A stretch of 64,000 nucleotides of DNA from Heligmosomoides polygyrus polygyrus. Lineage: Eukaryota; Nematoda; Chromadorea; Rhabditida; Heligmosomidae. The translations under genes were made by a program, and so were the position numbers. Positions 41,865-56,100 of the stretch are shown piece after piece (the first letter of the stretch is position 1; the number at the start of each line of letters is the position of its first letter). The notes below the pieces were generated by a model, which was not told the origin of the DNA, ran no database searches, and saw only the letters and a program-made list of their open reading frames with translations. Where the stretch lies: the NCBI GenBank assembly GCA_947396885.1, contig OX377201.1, positions 25,521,923 through 25,585,922 on the forward strand. Reading direction: 5' to 3'.

Positions 41865-42150
41865 GTCCTATGGACGCTAGTTTATGCTGATGTCGTAATG
41901 CTCGCCTTTGTCAAGAAAAAGTTCGAAATTCGAGACAGGAAGCGTGATGTGATTGCTTAGAGCAGTTTGTAATCAAACTGAACGTCAAAAAGACGGAACG
42001 ACAAACGTGAATGATTCTGGCTACTTACACCGGATAGCTGCGAGTTTACCTCAAGTAGACGAAATCAGCAGGAGCGTCTGACGGTTGAAGTGAACGCATG
42101 TATGAGTGCAGCTTGGGTAATGTGGTGCCGGTTGAGTGGAGACAGGATTT
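41865..42150 (+). pseudogene. LINE reverse transcriptase remnant
   Basis: In shifting frames: LVYADVVMLAF (the YADD block with one Asp changed), KLNVKKTER, and NACMSAAWVMWCRLSGD, matching the typical NARxxAAWxKWRxxTG block of nematode LINE proteins. Stops interrupt it. Confidence 0.55.
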
Positions 42151-42614
42151 CCCTGGACTCAGTATGTCCTTCTTAGGTCTTCCTAATGTTTGCTGTGGTG
42201 CTGAAGGATTTGCCTTGGACGCTGCTGTGCTGTCGTCTTTGTCATCGTCGACAAGCCTAGCCTATTTACCACACCTTCGTCAGAATACGTTGAGTTCGTC
42301 GCTTGCCTAGTCTCTTCTAAGGCATCATTTACACGTAGTGAGGAAGCCTCGTGATAAGGGCGCAACACGTATTGGGGGGAGGGTGCACTGTTGTGACGAC
42401 AGCTTCTCTTACTCCTATTTGACAATATTTTCAAATGGCCGCAGAATCTTACAGCTAAGGCTGACTCGCCGATACGCATACAACCGGAAAAAACCCATCC
42501 GAGTTGTCCGGTGCGCAACGCCCACAGCTGCGCGGTTCAAACCTGGTTTTTATTAGCCATGTTTCGCCCTTACTACAAGCTCTATAAGATGGAGCCAGGG
42601 ATGAGGAACGTTAA

Positions 42615-42695
42615 CGACGCAAATAGGATCGGGGGGGGGGGGGGTCCATGAGATTTTCTGCCCATCAGAAGCCCCCCCCCCCCGACCCCATTTGC
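42615..42695. repeat. poly-G/poly-C hairpin
   Basis: AAATAGGATC plus 14 G (42631-42644) faces 12 C (42672-42683) plus GACCCCATTT across a loop of about 27 bases. Confidence 0.75.
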
Positions 42696-42699
42696 CGGA

Positions 42700-44160
42700 C
42701 GAGCTCGTAAATATCGCTAGCTGCAACGACTGGTTAGCAGAGAGATAGGCAACTGCCTGGTCCCGTAACGATTCCCCCGAATTTCACTCTGTACTACGGT
42801 GGACAACCCAGACGGGTCTTTTTCCGGTTGTAAGTTTAGCAAACACTCTGAGGCTGACCGTGACCAATAAAGTGTGATGCGTGCTACCCTCCCGTTAACT
42901 GTACATCGAAGAAATCCACCCTAGAAAAGGCTCGTACCGAATTTTTATGATCTTGAATTTACCTGATTTCCTGAGTAATATTTAAGAGATATTTTCATTT
43001 ATAGAGCTGCATTTTACGGCGAGCTTGGAGACATATCACAGCGAAAAAGCTAGACTTAAAGGGATGTGATAGGCGGAAGTTGCGAAGTAGAATGAGAACT
43101 CGCAGAAAAGCTGTCAATTAAGGTCAAATAGACATTTTCGAAATTACAGGTACAAGCAATAGAGCCACGCGACTCCAAATTACCGCAGAATCAGTGCCAA
43201 TAAAGAAAAAGGAAGCAAGCCGTTCGCAGAAAACGAGCTCCGCATTACGAGCGCCAAAACACCGTTCTGTCGTCCAAACCTCCCCGCAAATTTTGGGCAT
43301 ACGTAAAACTGCCACGAATTCCCCTGCGTCCCTGCCTCACCGGCGAGAGACAGAGACTGCAGTCCACGTAGAGATTGCACTCTCCACAGTAGAGAGCAGA
43401 CAAGCAGCGCGCGTTCGCGCCTCGTGACCGTAGGAACATTTCCCGTGAAACTCGTACACAACGGCCGGATGAGCTTGAAAGCCAAAGCAGAAGTCAAGAA
43501 AAGAGGCAACTGTACGAGTTTTCACAGGCATGGCGCAAGAAATCGATACGTATCGATTTAGAGGTGTGCCCTATTCGTTCCAGGACCCATCGCGCTGTTC
43601 CCACGTCGCGCCCCGCCCACATCAATCGATAGTGGTTGCGCACGTTAGTACGGTAGTGCGCGGGTCCTACGAGGAAATTGTTGGGATCAGGAACAGGACG
43701 AGTTCCCGCATCAAACGGGTGGCCTTTGGAAACGATAAGGTCAAGGGCTATAAAAATATTCCACAAGTGGAGCTTTACGCTATTCTGTGGAAGTAGAGTG
43801 TTGTAGATAAAGTTGCAGTAATGGATGATGCAAAACGGGTGCAAAGGTTCCCCTAAAATATCCGTCTGGCGAATTCGTACTGGCTCCAAATCCCGAAAAC
43901 AAATATGGACAGCCCATGCATGGTATAGGTATCGATTAAAAATCTCTAGCGAAAATTTCAGCCGTCGTTACGAAAACATGCAGTGTAATCGCAGGCAACC
44001 GTCGAATTAAATGTGTTCTGCAGGGCGCAGACTGCACACTGGGAGCTAAATACGTGGACGTCCACTTGTTTGTTGCGTTGTCCGTGTTTACATTCGTCGT
44101 TTCGGCATCCAGATTATGCCGAACAAGTGTTAAGGCAGCTATTGAGTTTTCAGGATTGAT
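42700..44160. other. region upstream of the ST7 gene
   Basis: No exon recognised. It should contain the ST7 promoter, but no distinct motif was identified apart from the TTTTAG acceptor-like sites directly before the ST7 start. Confidence 0.4.
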
Positions 44161-44176
44161 CAGTTTTAGATTTTAG

Positions 44177-47100
44177 ATGGTTTTGAGTAGAGTAAAGAGT
44201 TGGCTGACGTGGTCGTGGACGTACTTATGGGCCCTTTGGTTTCTTCTCGTCATTGTTCTTGTATATATTCTGAGAGGTCCGCTAAAAATTACTGAGTCGA
44301 TTGAAAATGGTTGGTTTTCACTTGAAACTTGTGAGTCTTTGCCGAATACTTGAACTTTTACATTGCTTTATGCGCTTTTTACAAGTTTATATGTACAGGT
44401 CGACTTTCTAAAGAAATTTCTGTCCACAGTCCCAGCTTTTGTTGAAACGCTGCAACGGCTGCAGTGGGATTGGGCTATCTTGTATCTCTTGCGTGCGGGA
44501 ATAAATTAAGGAATAATGAAGCTATGATACGGAGTTAAAAGGTCAACGAATGGAGATGTTTAAGAGTTTCCACTTCACATCTGTGATATTGTGGATTATT
44601 ACAGCCCATTGGATGCAAATTAGGAGGGGCATATCTAAGGAGGATCATCATATAAAAGGATAACATCATGCATAATCGTACGCATGGTTAAGACGATTAG
44701 TAAATAGAGGGGAGAAACGGCAGGTTAAATGCGTCATGTCCAGAAAAATTCCATAGAGAAAGTTCTCAGAAGCTGAGAAGTCTTTTCTTCTGTCCTAATC
44801 GGGGGGGGGGGGGGAACAGAGTGTGCCCATTAGCATGCTCAAATGAAATTCGCCCGAGACCAGTTGCTGCCACATTACATGAGCCTCTAGGCCAATCAGC
44901 TGCGTTTCTGGACTGCGCCTCCCATCTCAACGGGCGCTCTATGAGCGAGCTCGAAAACAGGTGTCATTGCACAGAGTAGCCTGTCGCCACTATTAAGTAT
45001 TTGGCTCCTATTCATTGGGAACAACATACGCCTTCTTGTTCGGAGCAAACGAACGCGCGATTCTGGGCTTCCTTTTCAAAGTACTTCATTATGAAGAGAT
45101 ACAGGGTGGCACTCTCCCACTGTGAGATTGGTTCTGTGTCGATACCAGCAAAAAGCAACGGCCTTGGCGCAATAAGGGTTGCGCTGGGGGTGCGCAGTCT
45201 TATGTACGATCTCTTTCTTACCTATTTCTTGTTAGAATTCACTATTCCAGCACAATCCTAGAGAGCGGCTGTGCCTCCGCTAGGAATGCAGAATATTCTG
45301 TCCTATTGTATGGTGTTTATCGAAAATAACCAAGCTCAACATGGGCTGTACCCTCCCAACCCTTATCGCGCTACGACCTTTACAGAGATTTGGGAGCGAT
45401 CGCATCATAGTTCGGCTTACCCCATGTGTAGAATGGCGTTGAAGAAAGTACGGTATCAAGCACGAATAAAGTCAGATAAAGAGCAGATTTCAAACGCAGT
45501 CTGACGCAGTGGTGTCAGATCCGTGTTGGACCCTCATGGAGAACAATGTACAGCTCAAATCGAGTGGGAATGGTCTAAAATGAAGCAAAATAACGGGAGA
45601 GGATGAGAGCAAGTTTGACTAGTTTGGAGGCGCAATAAAACTGTCTTCTCGAATCAGGCAGGTCGTACAGAATTGCTGTTGGATGGCATAGTCGACGGTG
45701 GCGCTAGCACATCCCGATTCCAAATCCTTCGTCCTGGTCGCGCCCAGCCTAACCAACTTTCCATTCCTTCGGTATCAATAGATCGGTATCAGAATTCTCT
45801 TTGAGGATAAACCACTGACTTGTTCACCACATAATTACTATGGTTACCATACGCCATTAGAGATAAAATGATAAAGGACAGTGTTTTAACCCCGTGTTTG
45901 TACGCCACCTATTCTACGGGATGTCGTGCAGGCGACCAGAAATGCTCATTTGGCCTATACAATGACTTGGTGTGGCCAGCCGATTGTCAAGTCACTCTAC
46001 CACTCTCCCCAAACAAGTCTGTTACCAATTCACGTACTCCGGGAGGATAGAAGGCTTGGTTTGCCACGGCGGCGATTGGAGGCGATCTAAACGCGTATTT
46101 GACCATTCAATGACTTGCAATGGCCAGCCGATTAACAAGTCAGTGTTTTACCCTTCCCCAACAAGTCTGGTACCAATTCACAGACCTCAGAGGGATAGAG
46201 AGTTTGGTTAGCCTGGGGAACCTGGTATCGGGTTCACGCGACAGCAGACACCTCCGACTGCGCCATACGCGCGTCGTTGGAATATAAGACTTTAAGGAGA
46301 AAAAGGGAGGAAAAAGTCTTCATGACAACAGTGCACACCCCTAACACCTTACTGAGTTCGATGCGTATTTGGCCTACATAACAACTTCTGAGGCGTGTAG
46401 TAGCGCAGTCGGAGGAGGGGCGACTGTCACATTGCACTTTATCCCAGGTCTTTGATCCGGACGCTGAGCTGTATAAATGATATTGAAGAAATTTTCGCCC
46501 AGGAGGGAGTGCACCTTTCCTAACCTGAATAGCGTTTCATCTTGCCTCAATGATATCTGGCAGAGATAGAATGCATAGCGCATCCCAAAACAAGAATTGC
46601 TGAATTGTTCTCTAAAACCTGGACTGTAGCGGGAGGGATTATCATAGGGCAGACGCAGCTATCTCTTTAGCAAACTCGTTGGAGTTGAAGGTGCAGCAAA
46701 CATTATCTTTAGGACCAAAATGATATCATGGGGCGAGTTTCCCGTTAGTTTACCTGTATTATTAGGACACGTTCTAGGATAGATCGCGAAATAGGTGTAT
46801 CTTGCCTTACCTGAGGTTGTTGACTTCGTTGCACCGTTATTCTGCACATGGGTACCCATACCTTGTTACGATGGCGCCTCGATTTGTATTTACCTAGGAT
46901 ATGAAGCGCATCCCTTATAGTTAGAAAGTCGACTGTAGATGTGTGCTTGTGTTTGGTTTATTTATTTATTTATTGTTTTGCTCACTACTTAGGTTTTTGG
47001 TTTTAGCTTCGTCCTATTTCAACAATTTGACACCTAAATTCTACGTCGCCTTGACGGGCACATCAAGTCTGGTTTCCGGGATAATACTGATCTTCGAATG

Positions 47101-50100
47101 GTGGTACTTTAAAAAGTGGGTTTAGATTCTTCCATTGGAACGGATTCTTTTGTTTTTCTGGTCCACATAGCAGTTTTTTGCAGCAACGCCGTTGATTCTG
47201 TTAGCGAAGATGGAAGCGACAATGAGGACGCTCTGGAAAGTCAAAAAGCGATACCAGGTGTGCATTTCTGAATGAAACACGACGTGAAGACCACGTCCGG
47301 CACTTCGTTTAAACTGTGACCTTTTGATCGATGGGCAGATAACAGTTTCGTCGTTGCTGTGTGCTGTCTAAATTTGAACTTCACCGATCTAGTCAGAACA
47401 TGGAGCTCAATAAGTTCTAAATATTTAAGCTTAGTAAAGGATTTAAAGAAGAGAAACTGCTTGAAAATTATTTTTTAACGTTTTGCAACGTTTTGTTGGC
47501 TATCACATAGAAAAGGTTCTACCTGGCAAGTTCTCCTCACTCCTAACTTTCAGAATGTAAAGTCTGGCGAAATCCAATGGCATTATTCCGTGGTGCTGAG
47601 TACAATCGTGTTAAAACAGTCATGAATCTCGACCCACTGACGTACTACGATATGAATTTGTCAGCGCAGGATCATCAAAGCTTCTTCACCTGCGACGAAG
47701 ATGTGGGAAGGCCTGATTATGATAGTAAGTTTTTATAATTGAATGTGTCAAGTAACTTTTTCCAGTTAATTTCGTCGTTCGTTCAAAATACAAAACAAAA
47801 CTGAAGACCTGAAGGTGGACTTATGATGTACTACCAATAACGAAGCTCACGGAACCAACAATTCTGACAAAGAAAAACACATCCTTAAACGAAATACTCT
47901 CTTTGAGTCAACTTGGCGAACTGTGCAACAATCGTATATTTGCCTTCAACTTTAAGTCTTCCCGATAGTAGTATCTCCAACAGTTCATGAGTCCGCACTA
48001 GCCCGGATGAGAAACGGATTGTTTCTTCACCAGATCTGTTGAATCGCTGCAAGATGAAGATGGTTGTGGTGACTCACGCTTGGAGAAATTGCTAAAGGAA
48101 GGCATTCCCAGCTTGAGTTCAGAGCAGTTTGTTTCTCCGAGTAAATGCGTCCGGGGAGTGCGTATTTCTTCGAGAAACGCTAGTTTTCCCCATTATGGGC
48201 GCAACACGGTTTTCGGGTGGGGGGTACCCTATACTGAGTGGTTATCCGCCTTGGTAGGAACGTATATGAATGCCAAATTACGTCAGAAACGACCTACCTC
48301 AGTTCAGCACTGGGGTAAAACACACCACAAACTTACTTGCGTTACTTGCGACTCGTTCCTCAGCAACGATTTGCCTTGCGCGGATCCCAGCTTATTCGCC
48401 ACTTTGTTCGATCTTGAGCCAATGTCGACCACTGGACGAGCACCGTATTCGAGTTGGTGTTAGAGGTGCGGATGTTGCTGTGATGAGCGAACGCATCTTG
48501 CCATCGTAGAGGAGGACGACCGACTGGTCGTTTCTTGTTGAGTGGTTCTCAATGCACAGTGGTGGTACTCCAACGTCCGTCCTTTCATCAAATGTTCAAC
48601 GAAATGGCGTCTTCATCCATATGAAGAATGACGTCTCAGACCCTGGACATTGCACGTATGTGTTCATTGTGCAATCCGGAGAGACGCTGCTGGTGTAGAG
48701 AGATGCCGACCAGGGATGAGCGGATAATAAAATTTTGAACCCCGGATAACGGATAATTTTGTCCAAAAATGGCCGGATAACGGAAAAACGAATAACGCAC
48801 AAACAACAAAAATTAAAACTACTTTTAAACCATTTTTTCTCCAACGGTAGGTCGGTAATTGTAACACTGTCCGTGTCAGATGTCAAATAAGCCACTTATT
48901 TATTTATTTATTTATTTAGTACACTACAGAGAGTGTGCCATAAAACAACTATACAACATATGTTGCTAAAGCAGAAGGGTTATAAAACGCAGAGAAAAAA
49001 AAACAGCAACAATAAGAGCAGTAATAATGATGAAGACCAGATTAATCGCAATGAAGCAGTAATAATGATGAAGACCGGATTAATCGCATTATAATACCCT
49101 TATTGGTGTTTTTCTTCAAGGCACGTGGTAGTGCAGTCGGAAATGCCGCCTATCGCATGCGCTCCGACTCATTGTTCTTAGATCGGATTTTCCCTCCAGT
49201 TCAACTAAGCCTTCCATCCTTCTGGGCTGGATGTATCGGTACCAGGCCTGTCCGGGCAGGATAATGCTTTGAATTGTCCATCGGCTGACCACCGCAAGTC
49301 ATTGTATTGGCCAAATACGCTTTCAACGTGCCTCCAGCATATCACGTAAGAATAGAATGCGTGTCTCATCTGGCACTACCTTCGTCTTATATCCTTTATT
49401 CATGTTTTTCAGCTGAAATGAAGTCACTATGGATAGATCTCACGGGAGTTTCTGGGCTCGGGTGCGGTAGTCGTTCAAAATAGTCGCTTTTTGTTTACTC
49501 TCAAAATAAATTTAACACTAATTCTTGCCCAGATCGAATAAAACTCTTTCTATTGCTTTGGAAAGGATAAATTGTAAATTGCTGCTAGTGCCAAACATAG
49601 TTTCAAATAGCGCTAAAAGGTCGTGTAGATGCGTAGTATCTAGCACATCCTTAAAACGAAGTGATTTGTATGGACGTTTATTCTTTTCTCCACTGATCGA
49701 CTGGTTTTTTCCAGACCGTACATTATGCTAGAAGGAATTTTGGTGAAAACCCCACAAATAGAAATAAGCAAGGCAGTGTTCATTCAGCAAAACGCGGTAT
49801 GAGCAATTAGATAGTTTAGTCTAATTATAGCATTGAGAACTCTAAGAAAGCACCGAGCTGGCATTGCAAGCGTATGTCGACTGCCAGTGGAAATAGCACA
49901 AGACGATTTTTTAAAATTGTCCTTCTATTCAACTAAGTAATCACAAGCTTGCCACATTTTGTTGTTCGTTATCCGGCGAAAAATCCCCGGATAACGAACA
50001 ACGAAACGGATAGGCCAAAACCCACCGGAAACCGGATAACGGATAACCGTTAATCCGCTCGTCCCTGATGCCGACCATCTTCCTTTGCAAGGTCGTTTGC

Positions 50101-53100
50101 ACTCTTCGTAGTTGATTTTCTGGTGCCTTTGTTACGGCCCACCGTTCTGTATTGCACAAAATTAAAATTTTTACAACAGTGCTGTGTAAAATATCTAATT
50201 TTGTGCAATACAGAACGGACTGTAGGGTTGAATTTCAAGGTGACCCCTCACCGAGCTGCTTAGCGCCCATTCTTGATGCTAAGAACAGATTCTAGTGATA
50301 GCAGTTAACTTCATGCTGTGGGACAAAAACCAGCAGTTTAGGTTCTACAATCTGAAGTTACAGGTTATCATATTGGGCGCCATGCCAAAATAATTTCTGC
50401 TGTTGAAATCCAATCATTTACTTCAGCATTTCTTGTTTTTGAGCTGATCTTTTCTGCATGTTAGCTTCTCCATTGCAGGAATTAATACGAAATAGAGAAG
50501 TGGTATCTCGTATTTTAAGTAGCGCATTGGCGATCTCATAAAGAAGTATTTCCGAAGATGCGCACGGCGTCAGTTTCGAGTTAATGATATGTTCGTTATG
50601 TTCAGCCCAACGAAATTACTTTAGACATACCCACAGTAGGCCCCAGTTGGAAAGTTTCTGCGAGTATTTCTACAGTGGACGCATTCACTACATTCTCCTG
50701 AGCCCGTCGGTGCGTGCATCATGCATCAGTTTTGGTTCAGTGTGCACGTAGTTCACATAGACCTTCCGTCGTTACAGCACCGGTGAATAGGATCGAAACT
50801 TGTTTTCAGATAGTTGTAGCAGCGATTTGGTGTGGGTGGCTACGTGTTTGATGAATTTTTAGGGAGTGCAGAATTTTATCTTGTCCATCGAGTTATCCTA
50901 CAAGCTCATTTATAGTCCATGCATGCGTGTAGTCTACCTTAGTAGTTTCACCGCAGACTATATGGTGGTTATTACCAACAGTCGTTCTGCTTCTCCACTG
51001 TTGAAAATGCATTTGATAATGGAGCGTGTCGAAAAAATGTTCATTAATTTATAATTTGATTTTGTAAGACTGCCCTACCACGCAAGCAGTTTACAATATG
51101 CGAACTTCTCTATCCTTACCTAGATTTTTGTAGCTCTGGAAAGAAATACCATACTACAATTAGTCTCCTGAATATGATGAAGTTAAGTTATGCACCTCTA
51201 GAGCATTTATAAGCTTTCGTTGAATTAGGAAATTTTTGTAGAGTAAGCTCGCCTGGGTGATATATCTGCGAATAACCTAATGTCTGTCAAACGTATCTGC
51301 CATATAGATACATGGATATATCTTCCAAATCAGCCATAATCCGCTAGCTTTAAACAAATGAAAACGATTAAAAAACTTTTTAAAACGAAATTAAATTTTT
51401 TAACGAAAAATCTCTCACGCGAGGTGATTCTGAAAAGCTATATCTTCCTCGTCCCGATCCAGACTGCAAGCAACGTCTTTCACATATAGAGCTGGTAGTT
51501 TGTACTTGAAGGTTGCTAGGCACATCTGGTCTCCCTTAACACCGGGCAAATGAGAAACCGTGCAGGTACTACCTTGCTTTGGAATGCGTTTTTTTATTAA
51601 GCAGATGACTTTGCATACGAATGTTATTGTTGAACTTTTAATATAAATAAATACGCCAGAGGTTTGGTGTCGCTCCAATTGCTGACAGGTTACGTGGAGC
51701 TCGTCTTCGGTGGTATGGCCGAGCTGGTGGAAGCTGAATGACACTGTTAGGAAGATTGGCCTTAACATAGATGTGCCCGGAAAACGGCCTAAAGGGCGGC
51801 CGAAACAGCGTTGGCTTGATACGTTGCATGTGTACCTGAAGGTTGCTGCTATCCATCCCGATCAAGCATTTAATCGCGTAAAGTGGCTCACCACACCAGA
51901 ATAGCGGACCCCGCCTCGAAGCGGGACAAACGCTGAAGAAGAAGAAGAAGTTATTGTTGAACTGTTTTTGGTTCTTTAGCTGAGTATTGCTTGCTTTCAC
52001 TTTTTGGCAGTCTTATATGCTGTTCTCACTGTACATTGACTGTTTTCAGCGATTACCTTGTGCAAGTGCAATAAACATAAACGTAAACAAATCTAGTTCG
52101 AGATACCATTTTTGCCATTAAAGTATTATTCTCTTCGAGAACATGGAAAGGACACCTGAATTTGTTTGAAATTTTCTCCGTTTCAGTAATGCAAGTCGCT
52201 TGGCGTGAACGGGACAGCGTTTCACGAATAAATGCGGCTCGCGAGGCTCTGCACATCAATCCGACATGCGCACCAGCTCTTATTTTGTTAGCAGAAGAGC
52301 AGTGTGAGACGATAACTGAAGCAGAAGTCATGTTGAGGTATAAGTTTTTCATGGATAGTTAGCTTTTAAACTTTATACACATTTCTATCAGACGGAGGAA
52401 ATCGCAATCCAATACTCTACTCACTTACCCTTTAGGCGTGCCTTAAAAGCTGTAGATATCAGTTTGGGTCAGTCTCAGCCTGGGCAAATAGTTCCTCATG
52501 AACGTACCGGTGACATGTATCGTCAAGGGCGGCGTAAGTCTACAACCACAATTTTGTTCGTGGTTTCCTTGAACTAGGCGATTTCCTTCTGTTTACAGGT
52601 AGAGACTTTCACATGCAGATATACATTCGACGTCGGCTTGCCATGTGTGCTCGTAAACAGGGAAGATTACGTGAAGCTATCAAGACTTTCAAAGATGTGA
52701 GTTGTCTGCGTGTTACGTACATCCATTCTTCTACCAATTGCTTTCTTTCCTTGGTTTATATAACCATATATTCTGCTCTGTTGTTGTTTATTCACTAAAA
52801 CTTCGTTTTTTTTTGTAACGGTGCTTAGCTAACTAAGAGGTAAGAGGAAACTTTGACTAAAGGAGTTGTCTATAGCCCGTAGGTTAGGTAGGACAACTGC
52901 TTTCGTCTCTCGTCGTTGAAAGCAGCTTTTTCTTTGCTGATCTGAAATATTTCAAAATGAAATCTGTCAAAAATATCTCTGAGTCGATTCTAGACGAAAG
53001 GAAATAGAAGTGATAGTTATGCAAAGGAAGTCCATGGAGGAGTTACTGTGTATTCATTGGGTATCCACCTACTATTGCAGGGCATTTAAAATTAGCGAAG

Positions 53101-56100
53101 GATGCCGCAGAGGTAATTTAACTGGGTAGAACAAGCTTTTCACTTTGTGGATACGATTTCATTATTTTATTTTTTAATATTTTGGGTGGGGCATGTGACT
53201 CTTTATTTGGCCCATTGGATGCAGAAAAGGAAATGTTAAGCGAATGCTTTGCTTTATGTGTTATTTTTGCAAATTATGCATGTTTTGCAGTAGTCTAGGG
53301 TGGACAACTTAGATAAAGTGCCGACTTAATTTAAAAATATTTTTATGTGATTGAAGCAAGTATGTATGGATAATGAACTGTTTGAGTGTACTAAATGTCT
53401 TGATGGTTAGAGGCTCAATAAAAGCAACAAGGGAAGGATTTAGAAACAACGATTAGAAGTTAGAGAATGAATGTAAAACATGACGTGAATAGGGGTGAGA
53501 TTCAGAAAATAAAAGTTCCGTCACGATCTTCGGACGACCATTTCTTTTATGCTATTCCTGTAGTCCTTCAGTGAGGAGGAGGAGCACATATGAAGCATTC
53601 GTTAAATTCTGTCACAGAAAACGATGTAAAGACAAGTAAAGAAGCGGATATCAGGCAGCGAGAAGAATAAAAGATATCAAATTTAGAAAATTGAGCATGA
53701 ACAGTCTTGGTTTTCAAAACGGCTAAAAAGGGTAAGAGATTCATTTATGCAGAGGGCTTGCCATCAGTTCCAAACCGGAACGCTTCAGCCCCTTCCCTTG
53801 TAAGGCCTATGTTATACTTCGGCGACGCGTTGCCGACGCTGTGTTACGCGGGCTGCTACGCACTGCGTAGCAACCCGTGTAACACTGACGCCGACGTCGC
53901 AGAAACACCGTCGCCGAAGTATAACATAGGCCTAAGAGGACCGTAACAATTTAAACAACATGCCCTAACTGGCATGTTGTTTAAATTGTTACGGTCCTCT
54001 TACAAGGGAAGGTCTGAAGCGTCTGAAAGTGGGGGAGCGAGTCATCCTCACCCCTCGATTAGTATAAAAATGTGTTTATTTTTGCCAAGTTGTTAAACCA
54101 AGTAGTAGGGTGTCCTTGAAGCCACAATGGAATACGATGCATCACGAGTTTGGGGGTCTTGCACGACCTTGATGCCTCTGCCGGCAAGCGACTCGGAGAG
54201 CAGTGGAAGTGGGCTTGCTTCATGCCAGGAAGGTCGGGGGTTTGTTTCTCGTGCGCTGCTGCATTTTTGTATTTCAACTGACGTTGAGATTTGGGGATTC
54301 TGACGTCTATATCACTTTCAGACGTTTTTATGCATATTTTTCCAGCTGAATGCTGTAGAAATGTGCAATATCAGTGACACACAGGTACAAAGTGCATGAA
54401 GCATCACTGGGCACAATACGGGCAACGTATAAAGGCTAGAGGCTCCTCACAGTCTGTTTCCATACATGGACCATGACCTCGGGAAAAAGCCAACATGCTC
54501 GGATTTTCAAAAGATACCAGATGTGACGTCGGAGATTGTTCAAATGAGAAGCGAGGTGTGTAATCCCGCAAATTTACCTAAACGGCATCGATACACTCTT
54601 TCCCTCATCTTTGCCTGTCATCTGGAAATCAGAGGTCTGCTGAAACAATGTCTGAAGGACTTCGAAGCACATCAACTTGAAGTTGACAAAGTCGTTGTGG
54701 TTAAAAATCCGGTCAGAAGTAAACAAGTGGCAGGAAAGGTACTCTCCACAGCGTACAGCTGGAAAATGCGCAGAAAAGGTTTACAGACGTCAGAATCCAC
54801 CAAATCTCAACCAATCAGTTGAAATGCAAAATTGCAGCAGCGCGCAAGAACCAAACCCCCTACCTTCCTCGCATGAAGCAACGTCATTTCCACTGCGCTC
54901 CGAGCCGCTTGCCGGCAGAGGCTTCGCGGGCGTGCATGACTCCCAAACTCGCGATGCGCCGTATTCCGTTGTGACTTCAAGGACCCTCTACTCCATGGGT
55001 TTAACAACTTGGCAAAAAGAAAGACATTTTTATACTGATTGAGGAATGAGGATTCTCTCTATATGACTCGCTCCCTCCGTTCAGACATACGCTTCAGATC
55101 CTTCCCTTGCTAGGGTGGGTTCATTAGAGCTGAAATCAAATGAGTGATGCTCTGACGCGGCATGTTTCAAAAAAGGGCACAACACGAGTACAAAGAGGTT
55201 CAAAATACGACTATGTAACAGCACAACGAGTAAGGAGAAGAATTATATTCAAAACAAGTAGTCAAAAGATCACTGAAAGCAAGGCAGTGGACAAATAATT
55301 TTGTTTATTCGAGCAGGCAATCATTTACAATGTTTTTGAATTTGCTTAGACTCCTACTCTACTCTCTTAAGCAGTGATTATCTGAGTCCTAAAAACTGGT
55401 GGATTCCTTACCTACCACGCCAAGCGATACTGTTGCTTAACGTTTCTCTTGGAATATGACGAGGAATACTTTAAATTATTGCCCTTCGCTAGCTGGAAAC
55501 TTACTAGCTGCACCCCTTTTCAGATAATTCGCGATGGGTCAATGAGTAACATATTGGGAGTGCAAGAGAACTTGATCGAGGCCTGTCTGGAGATGCAAGC
55601 GTATGCCGACGTGCAAGCTCTGCTTGTTCGCTACGACGGTTTTGGTGAGCAGTGTGCACTTTGCCGTTTTGATCCCAGAATTGCTATGCACTGTATGTTC
55701 AGATTTACGGGAACCGAGATCAGCAGTATTGAGCTACACATCAGCACTTCTCAAAGCGCGAGCGGTGGCAGACAAGTAAGCCATTTTAAGCATTTCACAC
55801 TTCTGTCTTTGACAGAGTTTAACGATGGCTCTAGTGTCTTGCAGCACGGTTTGAACGGCTAACAGAAATTTTAACCTTGTTGGAGAATAGTAAAAAAACA
55901 ACACAACAACAACCTTTTTTGCTGAAGATTCGTTGCTGACATTTCCACAAGACGGGGTCTGTCGTCAGCAGAAGCAACAGCAATTGAAGCGATAACAAGA
56001 GCAATCGAGTTCAATCCTCATGTGCCGCTTTACCTACTTGGTTGGTTACCTTCTCAGTTTCTTCGACAAACTCCATATTTTGTAGTTGCTCACATGCTTC

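Noticed and set aside
43494..43889. 131-codon minus-strand frame upstream of ST7
   Set aside because: No family resemblance, overlaps other frames, and lacks convincing splice or promoter context.
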